DNA of 64,000 bases, from contig NZ_CP009913.1 in NCBI RefSeq assembly GCF_000785515.1, positions 834,001-898,000 on the forward strand, read 5' to 3'. Position 1 is the stretch's first letter; each line of letters starts with the position of its first letter. The position numbers and the translations under genes were made by a program. This stretch comes from Streptococcus salivarius. GTDB lineage: Bacteria > Bacillota > Bacilli > Lactobacillales > Streptococcaceae. Positions 30,280 through 39,919 of this stretch are shown here, in pieces. The notes under the pieces are model-generated. The model was not told where the DNA came from and ran no database searches. It worked only from the letters and a program-made list of their open reading frames with translations.

Positions 30280-30311
30280 AAAAGTCTCATTTTCTATATG
30301 GATTTGCTTTT

Positions 30312-30320
30312 ATTATATCA
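30312..30320 (-). promoter_or_regulatory. Helicase gene promoter -10
   Basis: TGATATAAT on the minus strand, consensus extended -10, 33-41 nt before the helicase ATG. Confidence 0.65.
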
Positions 30321-30370
30321 TGATTTAGTGTAGAATAAATAAGAAAGACTATATTAGATAGGAATTTACC

Positions 30371-31006
30371 ATGCCTAAAAAACCGATTATTATTGGGGTT
30401 ACGGGTGGCTCTGGTGGAGGTAAGACCAGTGTTTCTCGTGCCATTCTATCAAATTTTCCAGATGAGAAAATTGCTATGATTGAGCATGATTCTTATTATA
30501 AGGATCAGTCACATTTGACTTTTGAAGAGCGTGTATCAACTAACTACGACCATCCCTTTGCCTTCGATACAGATCTTATGATTGAACACATCAATGAGCT
30601 GATTGCTGGGCGTCCAGTGGATATTCCGATTTATGACTACACCCAACACACTCGTAGTGAAAAGACTTATCGTCAGGAACCACAGGATGTCTTCATTGTT
30701 GAAGGGATTTTGGTACTTGAGGATAAACGCTTGCGTGATTTGATGGATATCAAGCTTTTTGTAGATACTGATGATGACATTCGTATTATCCGTCGTATCA
30801 AGCGTGACATGGAAGAGCGTGGCCGTAGCTTGGATAGTATTATTGAGCAATATATCAGTGTGGTTAAACCTATGTACCACCAGTTTATCGAACCTACGAA
30901 ACGCTACGCAGATGTGGTGATTCCTGAAGGTGTCACAAATACTGTTGCTATCGATTTGATTAATACTAAGGTAGCAAGCATTTTGAAAGAAAGTCAGAAA
31001 GCCTAA
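30371..31006 (+). CDS. udk: Uridine kinase
   Basis: Phosphorylates uridine and cytidine with ATP or GTP in pyrimidine salvage. It has 211 residues. Walker A is GGSGGGKTS (12-20). The nucleoside-binding segments [20 protein letters not shown] and [11 protein letters not shown], and the arginine-rich lid [13 protein letters not shown], match the family. ATG is preceded by a weak ribosome site (TAGGAA). The stop overlaps the 5' arm of a terminator hairpin. Confidence 0.96.
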   Translation: MPKKPIIIGVTGGSGGGKTSVSRAILSNFPDEKIAMIEHDSYYKDQSHLTFEERVSTNYDHPFAFDTDLMIEHINELIAGRPVDIPIYDYTQHTRSEKTYRQEPQDVFIVEGILVLEDKRLRDLMDIKLFVDTDDDIRIIRRIKRDMEERGRSLDSIIEQYISVVKPMYHQFIEPTKRYADVVIPEGVTNTVAIDLINTKVASILKESQKA

Positions 31007-31026
31007 GCAGGAGCTTGGCTTTTTTG
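30998..31026 (+). terminator. Terminator overlapping the udk stop
   Basis: AAGCC-T-AAGC paired with GCTTGGCTT, 4-nt loop, then TTTTTT. The 5' arm includes the udk TAA. Confidence 0.78.
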
Positions 31027-31033
31027 GTATAAT
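31025..31033 (+). promoter_or_regulatory. Promoter of the ABC-F gene, predicted to give a leaderless mRNA
   Basis: TGGTATAAT, extended -10, ends at 31033. The ATG of the next gene is at 31043, so transcription should begin within about 3 nt of it. No Shine-Dalgarno sequence lies between. Confidence 0.65.
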
Positions 31034-31042
31034 TGAAACGTT

Positions 31043-32962
31043 ATGATTATTTTACAAGGAAACAAGATTGAGCGCTCTTTCTCAGGGGATGTGCTCTTTG
31101 ATAATATTAATATTCAGGTAGATGAACGCGATCGTATTGCCCTTGTTGGACGTAACGGTGCTGGGAAATCAACCCTATTGAAAATTTTGGTTGGAGAGGA
31201 AGCGCCGACAAGTGGTGAAATCAACACCAAACGTGATTTGAATTTGTCTTACTTAGCTCAGGATAGTCGCTTTGAGTCTAGCAATACCATCTATGCGGAA
31301 ATGTTAAATGTTTTTGCAGGTCTTCGTGCAGACGAAAAACGCCTTCGTGACATGGAAATGAAGATGGCTGAGTTAACTGGGTCAGACTTGGACAAGTTAA
31401 TGACTGACTACGATCGCCTTTCTGAGGATTTCAGACAGCGAGGTGGTTTTACCTATGAATCTGATATCAGAGCCATTCTCAATGGTTTTAAGTTTGATGA
31501 AAGCATGTGGGAGATGCCTATTTCAGATCTTTCTGGAGGGCAAAACACGCGCTTAGCTTTGGCGAAAATGCTGCTTGAGAAGCCTGAACTCTTGGTACTG
31601 GATGAACCGACTAACCACTTGGATATCGAAACCATTGCCTGGTTGGAGAATTACCTGGTCAATTATCAGGGAGCTCTAATCATTGTCAGTCACGACCGTT
31701 ATTTTTTGGATAAGGTGGCGACAGTAACCCTGGATTTGACCAAACATAGTTTAGATCGTTATGTCGGAAACTATTCAAAATTCATGGACCTTAAGGCTGA
31801 AAAGTTGGCCACTGAAGCAAAGAACTTCGAAAAACAACAAAAGGAAATTGCTAAGTTGGAGGACTTTGTTAATCGTAATATTGTCCGTGCTTCTACAACT
31901 AAGCGTGCTCAAGCCCGTCGTAAACAGCTAGAGAAAATGGAACGTCTGGATAAGCCAACAGAAGGCCAGAAGTCAGCTAATATGACTTTTCATGCGGATA
32001 AGGTCTCTGGGAATGTGGTCTTGACAGTTAAGGATGCTGCTATTGGTTATGACGATGAGATTCTCTCAGAGCCTATTTCCCTGGATGTTAAGAAGATGGA
32101 TGCCATTGCCATTGTGGGACCTAATGGTATCGGAAAAACAACCTTTATCAAGTCGGTAGTAGGTAAACTACCATTTATCAAGGGGACATCAACTTATGGT
32201 GCCAATGTTGAAGTGGGTTACTATGACCAAACCCAATCTGCCTTGACACCGTCAAACACTGTTCTTGATGAGTTGTGGAATGATTTTGCGACAACTCCTG
32301 AAGTTGAGATTCGTAACCGTCTGGGAGCCTTTCTCTTCTCAGGTGATGATGTCAAAAAGTCGGTTTCCATGCTTTCGGGTGGTGAGAAGGCTCGCTTGCT
32401 CCTAGCTAAATTATCAATGGAAAACAACAACTTTCTCATCCTAGATGAGCCGACCAACCACTTGGACATTGATAGTAAGGAAGTCTTGGAAAATGCCCTC
32501 ATCGACTTTGATGGAACGCTTCTTTTTGTCAGCCACGACCGTTACTTTATCAACCGAGTGGCAACCAAAGTGATGGAAATTTCTGAGGATGGAGCGACCA
32601 TTTATCTTGGAGACTACGATTACTACCTTGAAAAGAAGGCGGAGCTTGAAGAGTTAGCACGTCTTGAGGCAGAGGAAAATCAAGTATCAGAGGAAGTCCA
32701 AGTGGCTTCAGCGGGAGCTAGTGATTATCAAGCTCAAAAAGCCAATCAAAAAGAGATGCGTAAACTAAGTCGACGCATTGAGCAAATTGAAAATGAGCTA
32801 GAGACGATTGAGGAACGCTTGGAGGAAATTTCTGCTGCCATGCTTGAAACAAATGATGTGGCAGAATTGTCTGACTTGCAGAAAGAGCTGGATGACTTAT
32901 CAGTTTCTCAAGAAGCTCTGATGGAAGAGTGGAGTGACTTATCAGAACAGTTGGAAGGTTAA
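31043..32962 (+). CDS. ABC-F family ATPase
   Basis: Soluble protein of 639 residues with two ABC nucleotide-binding domains and no membrane segments, so a ribosome-associated ABC-F factor rather than a transporter. Walker A motifs are GRNGAGKS (36-43) and GPNGIGKT (second domain); signatures are LSGGQNTRLALAK and LSGGEKARLLLAK; both Walker B motifs read LDEPTNHLDI. The linker between domains has the basic RASTTKRAQARRKQLEKME segment, and the C-terminus is a coiled coil of about 100 residues. It is nearest to the YdiF type of Gram-positives. Housekeeping translation role likely; drug resistance not indicated. Confidence 0.93.
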   Translation: MIILQGNKIERSFSGDVLFDNINIQVDERDRIALVGRNGAGKSTLLKILVGEEAPTSGEINTKRDLNLSYLAQDSRFESSNTIYAEMLNVFAGLRADEKRLRDMEMKMAELTGSDLDKLMTDYDRLSEDFRQRGGFTYESDIRAILNGFKFDESMWEMPISDLSGGQNTRLALAKMLLEKPELLVLDEPTNHLDIETIAWLENYLVNYQGALIIVSHDRYFLDKVATVTLDLTKHSLDRYVGNYSKFMDLKAEKLATEAKNFEKQQKEIAKLEDFVNRNIVRASTTKRAQARRKQLEKMERLDKPTEGQKSANMTFHADKVSGNVVLTVKDAAIGYDDEILSEPISLDVKKMDAIAIVGPNGIGKTTFIKSVVGKLPFIKGTSTYGANVEVGYYDQTQSALTPSNTVLDELWNDFATTPEVEIRNRLGAFLFSGDDVKKSVSMLSGGEKARLLLAKLSMENNNFLILDEPTNHLDIDSKEVLENALIDFDGTLLFVSHDRYFINRVATKVMEISEDGATIYLGDYDYYLEKKAELEELARLEAEENQVSEEVQVASAGASDYQAQKANQKEMRKLSRRIEQIENELETIEERLEEISAAMLETNDVAELSDLQKELDDLSVSQEALMEEWSDLSEQLEG

Positions 32963-32992
32963 GGAATGATGAGAGCCTTTTCATGTTTTGAG

Positions 32993-33021
32993 TTGTGAAA
33001 GGCTTACATTGTTGGTATAAT
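32993..33021 (+). promoter_or_regulatory. Promoter of the YiaA-like gene
   Basis: TTGTGA (32993-32998), 17-nt spacer, TATAAT (33016-33021) preceded by TGG. Strong consensus. Confidence 0.82.
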
Positions 33022-33051
33022 AGTCTTAGTATATAAAAGGAGACTAACTTT

Positions 33052-33313
33052 ATGAACAAAGTAAAGAAAAAAAGTGTATCGTAACACAACATCTTTCAAC
33101 ATGATGGCATGGGGATCATTTGCCTTCTTCGTAATCTTGATGTTGGTAGGCCTCTATACCCTTAAAGAGCCTTTGATGGTTAAGGGTTACTACCTCATGG
33201 GATGTGTTGGCTTGATTTCATCTTCCTTTACAGTATCTAAGGTTGTCCGTGATAATCAAGAAGATGAAGAAAACTATAACAAACTCATCGCACAACAAAC
33301 TTTCGAACAATAA
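33052..33313 (+). CDS. YiaA/YiaB-like small membrane protein, +1 frameshift near the start
   Basis: Small membrane protein with two hydrophobic segments (FNMMAWGSFAFFVILMLVGL in part, and GYYLMGCVGLISSSF), typical of the YiaA/YiaB domain, and a charged C-terminal tail. Function is unknown. The expected start is ATG 33052 with AAGGAG 9 nt upstream. That frame stops after 10 codons at 33082-33084 because seven A bases (33067-33073) stand where six would continue into VYRNTTSF. The rest is open only from GTG 33074, which has no ribosome site at the right distance. So the gene is broken by one extra A, or the sequence has a homopolymer error. Strong promoter upstream and terminator downstream. 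Confidence 0.75.
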
Positions 33314-33316
33314 GAA

Positions 33317-33345
33317 GAGAAGCCTGAAAAGGCTTTTTCTTTTTT
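33317..33345 (+). terminator. Terminator after the YiaA-like gene
   Basis: AAGCC-TGAAAA-GGCTT hairpin followed by TTTCTTTTTT. Confidence 0.75.
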
Positions 33346-33386
33346 GCAGAAAATGCACAAATATTCTGACTCTTTCCTAGTGGAAG

Positions 33387-33395
33387 TGTTATAAT
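33387..33395 (+). promoter_or_regulatory. Promoter of the hydrolase-mprF operon
   Basis: TGTTATAAT, extended -10, with CTGACT 18 nt upstream as a moderate -35. The leader of about 105 nt before the hydrolase ATG contains no element I recognise. Confidence 0.7.
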
Positions 33396-33509
33396 GGAGT
33401 GAAGAGGGTTAGATGGTTTTGGAATGAGATAAGTCCAATTCATCAGCCTCAATGCCTTATAAGACTAATTATCGTATAAGAATGCGTTAGTGAAAAGGTA
33501 GGTAATATT

Positions 33510-34229
33510 ATGGAATTCAAAGTGAAAGATGGTCAAATCATCTATTATCGTGATCTCGGTAAAGGCTTTCCAATTGTTTTTTTGCATGGCAATAATTTGT
33601 CAGGAAATTACTTTGGTAAGCAAGGAATTCTGTATCGAGACTATCGTTTAATTTTCATTGATAGTCGTAATCACGGCAGGTCCAGTCGTCATAGTGTTAA
33701 GATGACCTTTGAACAGATGGCTGCCGATTTGGAGGAAATTTTGCAATATTTGAATATCAAGAAGGCCTTATTTGTCGGTCATAGTGATGGTGCCAATTTG
33801 GCTATGGTTTATGCTAGTCGTTATCCTGACCGGATTGCAGGGCTTTTGCTTAATGCGGGAAATATGACCTTTAATGGGTTGACGAGACGCTCAAGATTCG
33901 CGGTCTATCTACAATATCTTTGCTTAAAAGCCTTGTCACCATTTTCATCTAAAATGGATATCATGGCTCAGGTAACGGGGCTTATGCTTCATGACTTGCC
34001 ACTAGATAGGGAACGTCTACATCAGGCTGCCTATCCTGTTTGGGTAGTTATGGGGCAAAGGGATGTTATCAGTATCAGGCATTCTAGGGAGATTTCAGAA
34101 CTCTTTCCGATTCATAAGCTCTATGTCCAACGTCGTGAAGGGCATCGTCTAGCTCAACGTAAATATAAGATTTTCAATCAAATGATTCGTGAGCTTGTGA
34201 GAATTAGTCGAAAAGAGGTGGTGGCATGA
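33510..34229 (+). CDS. Alpha/beta hydrolase
   Basis: Cytoplasmic hydrolase of 239 residues. HG oxyanion motif in VFLHGNNLSG, DSRNHGRSSR after beta 4, nucleophile elbow GHSDGAN (serine near residue 92), acid region near VVMGQRDVIS and histidine in REGHRLAQ. Proline peptidase or esterase relatives share this pattern; the substrate is unknown. The TGA stop overlaps the mprF ATG (ATGA), so the two are translationally coupled, which suggests a lipid- or envelope-related role. Ribosome site AAAAGG. Confidence 0.88.
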   Translation: MEFKVKDGQIIYYRDLGKGFPIVFLHGNNLSGNYFGKQGILYRDYRLIFIDSRNHGRSSRHSVKMTFEQMAADLEEILQYLNIKKALFVGHSDGANLAMVYASRYPDRIAGLLLNAGNMTFNGLTRRSRFAVYLQYLCLKALSPFSSKMDIMAQVTGLMLHDLPLDRERLHQAAYPVWVVMGQRDVISIRHSREISELFPIHKLYVQRREGHRLAQRKYKIFNQMIRELVRISRKEVVA

Positions 34230-36781
34230 AGCGTCTTTTAGAGAGACTTCAACCTTTAAAAGCGGCCGTTAAATCTATCTTCTTTATCTCGATTACGGTT
34301 CTTGTCGTCATAGAATTGGTTCGCCTCAAACGGACCATCACTTTAGAGTCACTTGAGTCAGCTCTGGCCGGTTTGTCTATTTGGCATCTTGTTTTGATGG
34401 CTATCATCGGACTAGTCGCTGTCTCCCCTATGCTCTTTTATGACATCATACTGAATAAGGAGCTAGAAACGGATTATTCCAAATCCTATATCTTAGAAAC
34501 AAGTTGGGCTGTTAACACCATCAATAATTTAGCTGGTTTTGCTGGTTTGGTCGATGTGGGTCTGAGATATTCCTTTTATTCTGAGGATGGGCAGGAAAAG
34601 ACGGGTGTTAAGGCACTTTCTCGTTTATTGCCTTACTTTATGTCTGGCCTATCCCTTTTAAGTGGTTTGGTATTCGCTGTCTTTTGGTTCTTCCCTCTAA
34701 GTCCAGATTTAAGAAAGTATTGGTTACTGTTATTGGGTATTTTCCTTTATCTGCCTTTTATTTTCTTTGTTTCTAGTCGTGAAAAATTAGCCTATTTTGG
34801 TCAAGTACCATTGAAAACGAGGCTAAGTCTTCTTTTAGCTTCGACAGCTGAATGGGGAACGGCCCTTGGAGGCTTTGTAAGTGTAGCTTATTTAATGGGC
34901 TTGCATGTTCCTCTTTATAATCTGATTCCTCTTTATTTCCTAGCGGTTATTATTGGTATCTTCTCTATGATTCCGGGCGGGATTGGTAGTTTCGATTTGA
35001 TTGTGATTACCGGTCTGACCTCTATGGGGGTTAGTAATGCTCTTGCGGTTAGTCTGCTCTTGCTCTTTCGTTTAACTTACTACGTTATTCCCTTCTTGTT
35101 AGGTGTTGTCTTCTTTTTCAAACACATGGGAGGGCGTATCAACGAGAAATACTTCAAACTTTCTTCACGAGTATTTGGTGGAACTCTCCACCGTTTTCTC
35201 GTGTATTTGCTGCGTTTTTTAGGGATTTTCTTGATTTTGTCAGCCTTAATCCCTGAACGCTTGGCAAATGTCTACTTTATTAGCAGTTTTGATCCTATTC
35301 AGGAACAGTTGATTTGGCAATTCCCAAGTATCCTATTTGGAACCCTATTCATTTTCATGGCTCGTCTCATCAGACGTCGGGTGAAGGGAGCTTTCATTGC
35401 TTCCTTAATAACCTTTGTCTTGACTTTGATTTATGTCAATCTCAATGGTATTTCTTGGGCTATGTCTTTCCTAATTGTACTCTCTTTGGTGCTTATGTTG
35501 ATCATCAGAAAGAGGTTGTATCATCGTTACTTTGTTTATAGTTGGGAAGACAAAACAAAGGATTTCCTTTTCCTAGCCTTTACTATTCTGGTTCTTCTTG
35601 TTCTGGGTGGCAGCGGTTTTTGGTCTCATTTATTGCCACCTAAGAACCGGGATGTTCTTGGACATTTTGTTCATATTTGGTTTGATATTTTACTGGCATC
35701 AGTTATCATTGCAGCTATTGTTTGGGGAGTCTTGAGAATTTTGGCACCCCGTAGGCCTTTTGGTCAAAGTATGGATGATGAGCGCTTCACAGCTCTCCTT
35801 GAGAAATATGGGGGTGCATCAGAAAGTGCCTTGGCTTATTTACATGATAAACGCCTCTTTTGGTATCGTGTCGATGGACAAGACCAGGTAGTTTTCCAAT
35901 TTGCACAAACCAGCAATAAATGTGTGGTTATGGGAAATCCAATAGGTAATGAAAACTATTACCGAGCAGCTTGGGAATCTTTCTTGAAGACACTATCAGA
36001 TTGGAATTTACAAGCCTTGTTTTATGAGGCAGACGAGAGTATTACCCTGATGCTTCATGATTATGGCTTTGATTTTATGAAATTTGGGGAAAACGCCATG
36101 GTTGATTTGACGACATTCTCTGTCGATGGTAAGCATGGTAAGAAGTTCCGTAAACCAACCAATCGTGTCGAAAAAGCAGGTTTCCAGTTTAAATTGCTTG
36201 ATCCTCCATTTTCAGAGACTCAGATGCAAGAAATGAAGGCTGTCTCAGATATTTGGCTTAACGGTCGTAAGGAGAAGGGCTTCTCTCTTGGTTTCTTTGA
36301 TGAAGCCTATCTGCAGCAGGCACCGATTGCTATTGTGGAGAGTGAGGAAGGAGAAATTGTAGCCTTTGCTAATATCATGCCAACCAAAAACAAACGGGTG
36401 GCGACGATTGACCTTATGCGTTATGATTTTGAAAAGGCACCTGAAGGCATCATGGATTACCTCTTTGTCAAACTCTTCCAGTACTTCCAAGCGGAAGGAA
36501 AGCAATACTTTGATATGGGAATGGCTCCACTCGCGAATGTGGGTACTGAAGAAGATAGCTTCTTGGAAGAGAAGGTTGCCAATTTGGTCTATGTCTTTGC
36601 CCAGCGTTTTTACTCTTTTAGTGGACTCCAACGTTATAAGGAAAAGTTCTCTCCAATATGGTCTCCAAAATACATTGTTTATCCTAAACGAACTTGGCTC
36701 TTGTTTGATATGATTGCCATTTTAAGAATTGATAATCGTAAAATTGAAGATAGATTGAAGAAAAGACGTCTTTGGAAATAG
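34226..36781 (+). CDS. mprF: MprF, lysylphosphatidylglycerol synthase and flippase
   Basis: Transfers lysine (possibly alanine) from aminoacyl-tRNA to phosphatidylglycerol and flips the product outward, lowering the negative surface charge and so reducing sensitivity to cationic peptides. It has 851 residues. The N-terminal two thirds hold many membrane segments (flippase, with NNLAGFAGLVDVGLRY and MIPGGIGSFDLIVITGL), then the cytoplasmic synthase domain from about residue 515 (YGGASESALAYLHDKRLFW, VVMGNPIGN, YFDMGMAPLANVG). The length equals the full bifunctional form. Coupled to the upstream hydrolase. Confidence 0.95.
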   Translation: MKRLLERLQPLKAAVKSIFFISITVLVVIELVRLKRTITLESLESALAGLSIWHLVLMAIIGLVAVSPMLFYDIILNKELETDYSKSYILETSWAVNTINNLAGFAGLVDVGLRYSFYSEDGQEKTGVKALSRLLPYFMSGLSLLSGLVFAVFWFFPLSPDLRKYWLLLLGIFLYLPFIFFVSSREKLAYFGQVPLKTRLSLLLASTAEWGTALGGFVSVAYLMGLHVPLYNLIPLYFLAVIIGIFSMIPGGIGSFDLIVITGLTSMGVSNALAVSLLLLFRLTYYVIPFLLGVVFFFKHMGGRINEKYFKLSSRVFGGTLHRFLVYLLRFLGIFLILSALIPERLANVYFISSFDPIQEQLIWQFPSILFGTLFIFMARLIRRRVKGAFIASLITFVLTLIYVNLNGISWAMSFLIVLSLVLMLIIRKRLYHRYFVYSWEDKTKDFLFLAFTILVLLVLGGSGFWSHLLPPKNRDVLGHFVHIWFDILLASVIIAAIVWGVLRILAPRRPFGQSMDDERFTALLEKYGGASESALAYLHDKRLFWYRVDGQDQVVFQFAQTSNKCVVMGNPIGNENYYRAAWESFLKTLSDWNLQALFYEADESITLMLHDYGFDFMKFGENAMVDLTTFSVDGKHGKKFRKPTNRVEKAGFQFKLLDPPFSETQMQEMKAVSDIWLNGRKEKGFSLGFFDEAYLQQAPIAIVESEEGEIVAFANIMPTKNKRVATIDLMRYDFEKAPEGIMDYLFVKLFQYFQAEGKQYFDMGMAPLANVGTEEDSFLEEKVANLVYVFAQRFYSFSGLQRYKEKFSPIWSPKYIVYPKRTWLLFDMIAILRIDNRKIEDRLKKRRLWK

Positions 36782-36787
36782 ATATGA

Positions 36788-36820
36788 AAAAATAGCGAAA
36801 CCCTAGGGTTTCGCTATTTT
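36788..36820. terminator. Convergent terminator between mprF and gatD
   Basis: AAATAGCGAAACCC-TA-GGGTTTCGCTATTT, a perfect long stem flanked by A and T runs, works both ways. Confidence 0.93.
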
Positions 36821-36834
36821 GCTATGTCATAGAA

Positions 36835-37623
36835 TTATTTCTCAAATTCTGCTTTTGATTTAGTATCTGCGTATTCTTCTGCAATCTCACTTGAGAGAAT
36901 GTCATCGTAACTTGGCAATTTAATGTCTTGGCCATATTTGTTACGAAGGGCAGTTGTGACCAAACGGTAGGCGAGGTTGGCGTTACGAGAAAGAATTGGT
37001 CCATGGAAGTAGCTACCATAAACATTTTTATAGTGGACACCTTCAGTACCATCTTCCTTGTTATTACCATTACCGTAGACCACTTTTCCAAGTGGTTTTT
37101 CATCCTCAGAAAGGAAGGTGCGTCCTTGGTGATTTTCAAAACCATAGTAAGTTTCATCAAACTCTTCGTTATGGATTTTGATATCACCGATGTAACGGTT
37201 ATTTTCTTGATTAAGGGTGTAGTGGCCCATGACGCCGATACCATCAATACGGACACCGTTAGCCTGGATATAATATTGTCCAAGAAGTTGGAAACCACCA
37301 CAGATGGCTAGGATTACTTTATTATCTTGGATGAATTGACCAATGGCATCACGTTTAGATGGGAGATCTTTGGCAACGATAGATTGTTCGTAGTCTTGAC
37401 CACCTCCAAAGAAGACCATGTCGTAGTGGTCCTTGTCAAAGTCATCTCCAACTGAAACGATGTCGAAGGTCATCTTAGCACCAAGTTTCTCCCCCACGTA
37501 TTTGATCATAAGGACATTACCGTTGTCACCGTAGGTATTGAGCAGATTACCATAAAGGTGGGCAACATTTAGGTCATAGGTGTAGTCACGATTTTCTGGA
37601 GATTTGAGTGAAGTATAGGTCAT
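36835..37623 (-). CDS. gatD: GatD, glutamine amidotransferase subunit of lipid II isoglutaminyl synthase
   Basis: Releases ammonia from glutamine for MurT, which amidates the D-glutamate of lipid II. The 262-residue protein has a CobB/CobQ-like class I amidotransferase fold. Nucleophile C108 is in [13 protein letters not shown], and the late histidine in [12 protein letters not shown]. It lies just after murT, with the murT stop and gatD start sharing one base, so a heteromer encoded as an operon. No rare codons or damage. Confidence 0.96.
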   Translation of the reverse strand: MTYTSLKSPENRDYTYDLNVAHLYGNLLNTYGDNGNVLMIKYVGEKLGAKMTFDIVSVGDDFDKDHYDMVFFGGGQDYEQSIVAKDLPSKRDAIGQFIQDNKVILAICGGFQLLGQYYIQANGVRIDGIGVMGHYTLNQENNRYIGDIKIHNEEFDETYYGFENHQGRTFLSEDEKPLGKVVYGNGNNKEDGTEGVHYKNVYGSYFHGPILSRNANLAYRLVTTALRNKYGQDIKLPSYDDILSSEIAEEYADTKSKAEFEK

Positions 37624-38966
37624 TAGTTCATCTCCTTTCCGACAGCATGACGTTGAGCAAGAATATCACGGAATTCAAGCATGGCAGTATAGGTCGCCAA
37701 GATATAGGCATGATCGCAATCTTGTTTTTCAATCAAGGCCATAATATCTTCAAGTTTTTCTGCTTGCGTAATCTTATCCTCTGGATAGCCAGTCACACGA
37801 AGGCGGCGAGCAATTTCAGAATGGCGAACACCACCAGCATTAATCTCAGGGATATCCATCTCGAGAATGCTTTCAAAGTTGGCATCCCAAATCCAGCTGG
37901 TGTCAATACCATCAGCATAGTTAGCATTAAGAAGGACTGACAAGCTAAATGGATAATCTGCAAGTTTAATCATGTCAAGAGCTTGGCTAGCTCCTACGGG
38001 ATTCTTAATTAGTACGAGGGTACATGATTTGTCACCAATCTTAAAGGTTTCTTGGCGTCCAAAGACAGCACGACTCTTATCAAAACCAGCTTTGATTTGC
38101 TCTGGAGCCACTCCGAAGAATTCAGCGACAGAAACAGCAGCAAGGGCATTGTAGATGTTATAAAGACCACCGACATTAATCTTGTAATCTTGTCCATCAA
38201 TGACAAATTCAGAAGTAGTGTTGGTGATTTTAGTCAACTCTGTCAGCTTATAATCTAATTCTGGACGGTGGAAGTCGCAGTTAAGGCACACATAGTCACC
38301 CAAGTTAGCGTAGGTATTAAGGCGATACTGAAGAATACTCTCACATTTAGGGCAGACAATACCTTCAGTATTATAATGAGCCAGCTCTGGATCATGTTTT
38401 TCAGTGTCAAAACCGTAGAAACGCACGGGATTGACTACCTCTTTAGAATTGAAAAGAGGACTGTCTCCATTGGCCAAAATAGTAGCCTCAGGTGCCTTAG
38501 CAGCACCATCTAGAATCATCTGATAAGTGGTATAGATTTCACCATAGCGGTCCATTTGGTCACGGAAAATATTTGTGAAGACAAAAAGACTTGGAGTGAT
38601 GTATTCAGTGATTTTTGGAAGGCTAGCCTCGTCAATTTCTAAGACAGCGATTTTCTTACCAGACTTGGCTTTTTTTGCTGTTAGGAAAGTAGAAGTGATT
38701 CCTGTGATCATGTTGGCCCCACTAGGGTTGGTCACAATCTCACCAAAAGCTTCTTTAAGAATTCCTACTGTTAAAGCTGTTGTCAGAGTCTTACCATTGG
38801 TTCCAGTGACAACAACAATCTCGTAATCCTTGGCTAAAGTGTCTAAAATATCTTTGTCAAATTTAAGGGCGATTTTTCCAGGCAGGGTTGAGCCACGTCC
38901 CAATTTTGAAAGGACGAAATGGCTAGCTTTTCCCGCTAGAATTCCCATGGTAGTTTTCATAGTCAT
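37623..38966 (-). CDS. murT: MurT, Mur-ligase-like subunit of lipid II isoglutaminyl synthase
   Basis: ATP-dependent amidation of lipid II glutamate with ammonia from GatD; needed for efficient cross-linking by penicillin-binding proteins. It has 447 residues: ATP loop GTNGKT at residues 55-60, central Mur ligase domain with a zinc-ribbon insertion (CPKC about residue 205, then CLNC about 230), and a C-terminal DUF1727-type region ([16 protein letters not shown]). The start may be the first ATG or the internal one three codons later (MKTTMGIL). Divergent from cdaA, so wall amidation and c-di-AMP genes share an intergenic region. Confidence 0.96.
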   Translation of the reverse strand: MTMKTTMGILAGKASHFVLSKLGRGSTLPGKIALKFDKDILDTLAKDYEIVVVTGTNGKTLTTALTVGILKEAFGEIVTNPSGANMITGITSTFLTAKKAKSGKKIAVLEIDEASLPKITEYITPSLFVFTNIFRDQMDRYGEIYTTYQMILDGAAKAPEATILANGDSPLFNSKEVVNPVRFYGFDTEKHDPELAHYNTEGIVCPKCESILQYRLNTYANLGDYVCLNCDFHRPELDYKLTELTKITNTTSEFVIDGQDYKINVGGLYNIYNALAAVSVAEFFGVAPEQIKAGFDKSRAVFGRQETFKIGDKSCTLVLIKNPVGASQALDMIKLADYPFSLSVLLNANYADGIDTSWIWDANFESILEMDIPEINAGGVRHSEIARRLRVTGYPEDKITQAEKLEDIMALIEKQDCDHAYILATYTAMLEFRDILAQRHAVGKEMN

Positions 38967-39021
38967 GAATTTATTTTATCACAAAAAGTAGTGATTGTAG
39001 TCTCAAAATAGTTAGAATTCG

Positions 39022-39030
39022 TGGTATAAT
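39022..39030 (+). promoter_or_regulatory. cdaA promoter -10
   Basis: TGGTATAAT, extended -10, 38-46 nt before cdaA. -35 unclear. Confidence 0.65.
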
Positions 39031-39067
39031 AGAAACTGTTTAAAAATTAAAAGAAAGTGTGATATGT

Positions 39068-39919
39068 ATGGGAATACTTTCGTCCATTGATATTGATTTT
39101 TGGCGGTCACTCTTTGATAGTCCGCTGAAAGTTGTCGTCAATAGTTTGGACATATTGATTGTTGCTTTTTTAATTTATCGCTTTATTAGGGCCCTACGAG
39201 GGACAAAAATTATGACCCTTGTTCAAGGGGTTGTCTTATTTATTTTAGTCAAACTGATTTCTGATTTTATAGGCTTCACGACGATTTCTTATTTGATGAA
39301 TCAGGTTATCAACTATGGAGCCATTGCGGCGGTTGTAATCTTTGCGCCAGAGCTTCGTTCTGCGCTTGAAACCTTTGGACGTACGCCTCAGCATTTTTTG
39401 CAAAATAAAGAGGTTAGCTCAGATGAGAAGTTGGTTCAAGCCTTCGTTAAAGCTGTTAAGTACATGAGTCCTCGTAAGATTGGGGCGCTGGTTTCTATTG
39501 AACAGACTCAGACCTTACAAGAGCAGATTGCGACGGGTATTCCACTTGATGCAGTGGTGACTGGGGAACTGTTAATTAATATTTTCATCCCAAATACACC
39601 GCTTCATGATGGGGCTGTTATCATCAGAGATAACAAGGTTGCGACGGCTTGTTCTTATCTGCCATTGACGGAATCTAATAAGATTTCCAAAGAGTTTGGA
39701 ACTAGACATAGGGCTGCTATTGGTCTTTCAGAACAGACAGATGCACTGACTTTTGTTGTGTCTGAGGAAACTGGTGCGATTTCAATTGCTTACAAGGGGA
39801 ATTTCATCCATGATCTCTCGGTTCAAGAATTTGAACAAGAGTTGAGTCTTATCTTGTTGAAAGAACAAGAACCACGTCAGTCATTCTTCCAACGTTGGAT
39901 TGGAGGTAGTAAAAAATGA
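39068..39919 (+). CDS. cdaA: CdaA, membrane diadenylate cyclase
   Basis: Makes cyclic di-AMP from two ATP. From ATG 39068 (MGILSSIDIDFW) it has 283 residues; an in-frame GTG three codons earlier is less likely. Three N-terminal membrane segments lead to the DAC domain with the signature DGA in HDGAVIIR and the RHRAA motif in GTRHRAAIG. The ATGA overlap with cdaR means coupling. The operon cdaA-cdaR-glmM is conserved in Firmicutes and links c-di-AMP to peptidoglycan precursor supply. Confidence 0.97.
   Translation: MGILSSIDIDFWRSLFDSPLKVVVNSLDILIVAFLIYRFIRALRGTKIMTLVQGVVLFILVKLISDFIGFTTISYLMNQVINYGAIAAVVIFAPELRSALETFGRTPQHFLQNKEVSSDEKLVQAFVKAVKYMSPRKIGALVSIEQTQTLQEQIATGIPLDAVVTGELLINIFIPNTPLHDGAVIIRDNKVATACSYLPLTESNKISKEFGTRHRAAIGLSEQTDALTFVVSEETGAISIAYKGNFIHDLSVQEFEQELSLILLKEQEPRQSFFQRWIGGSKK

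Noticed and set aside
31043..32962. Antibiotic-resistance ABC-F gene
   Set aside because: Sequence fits the housekeeping YdiF-like group present in all streptococci; no mobile context.
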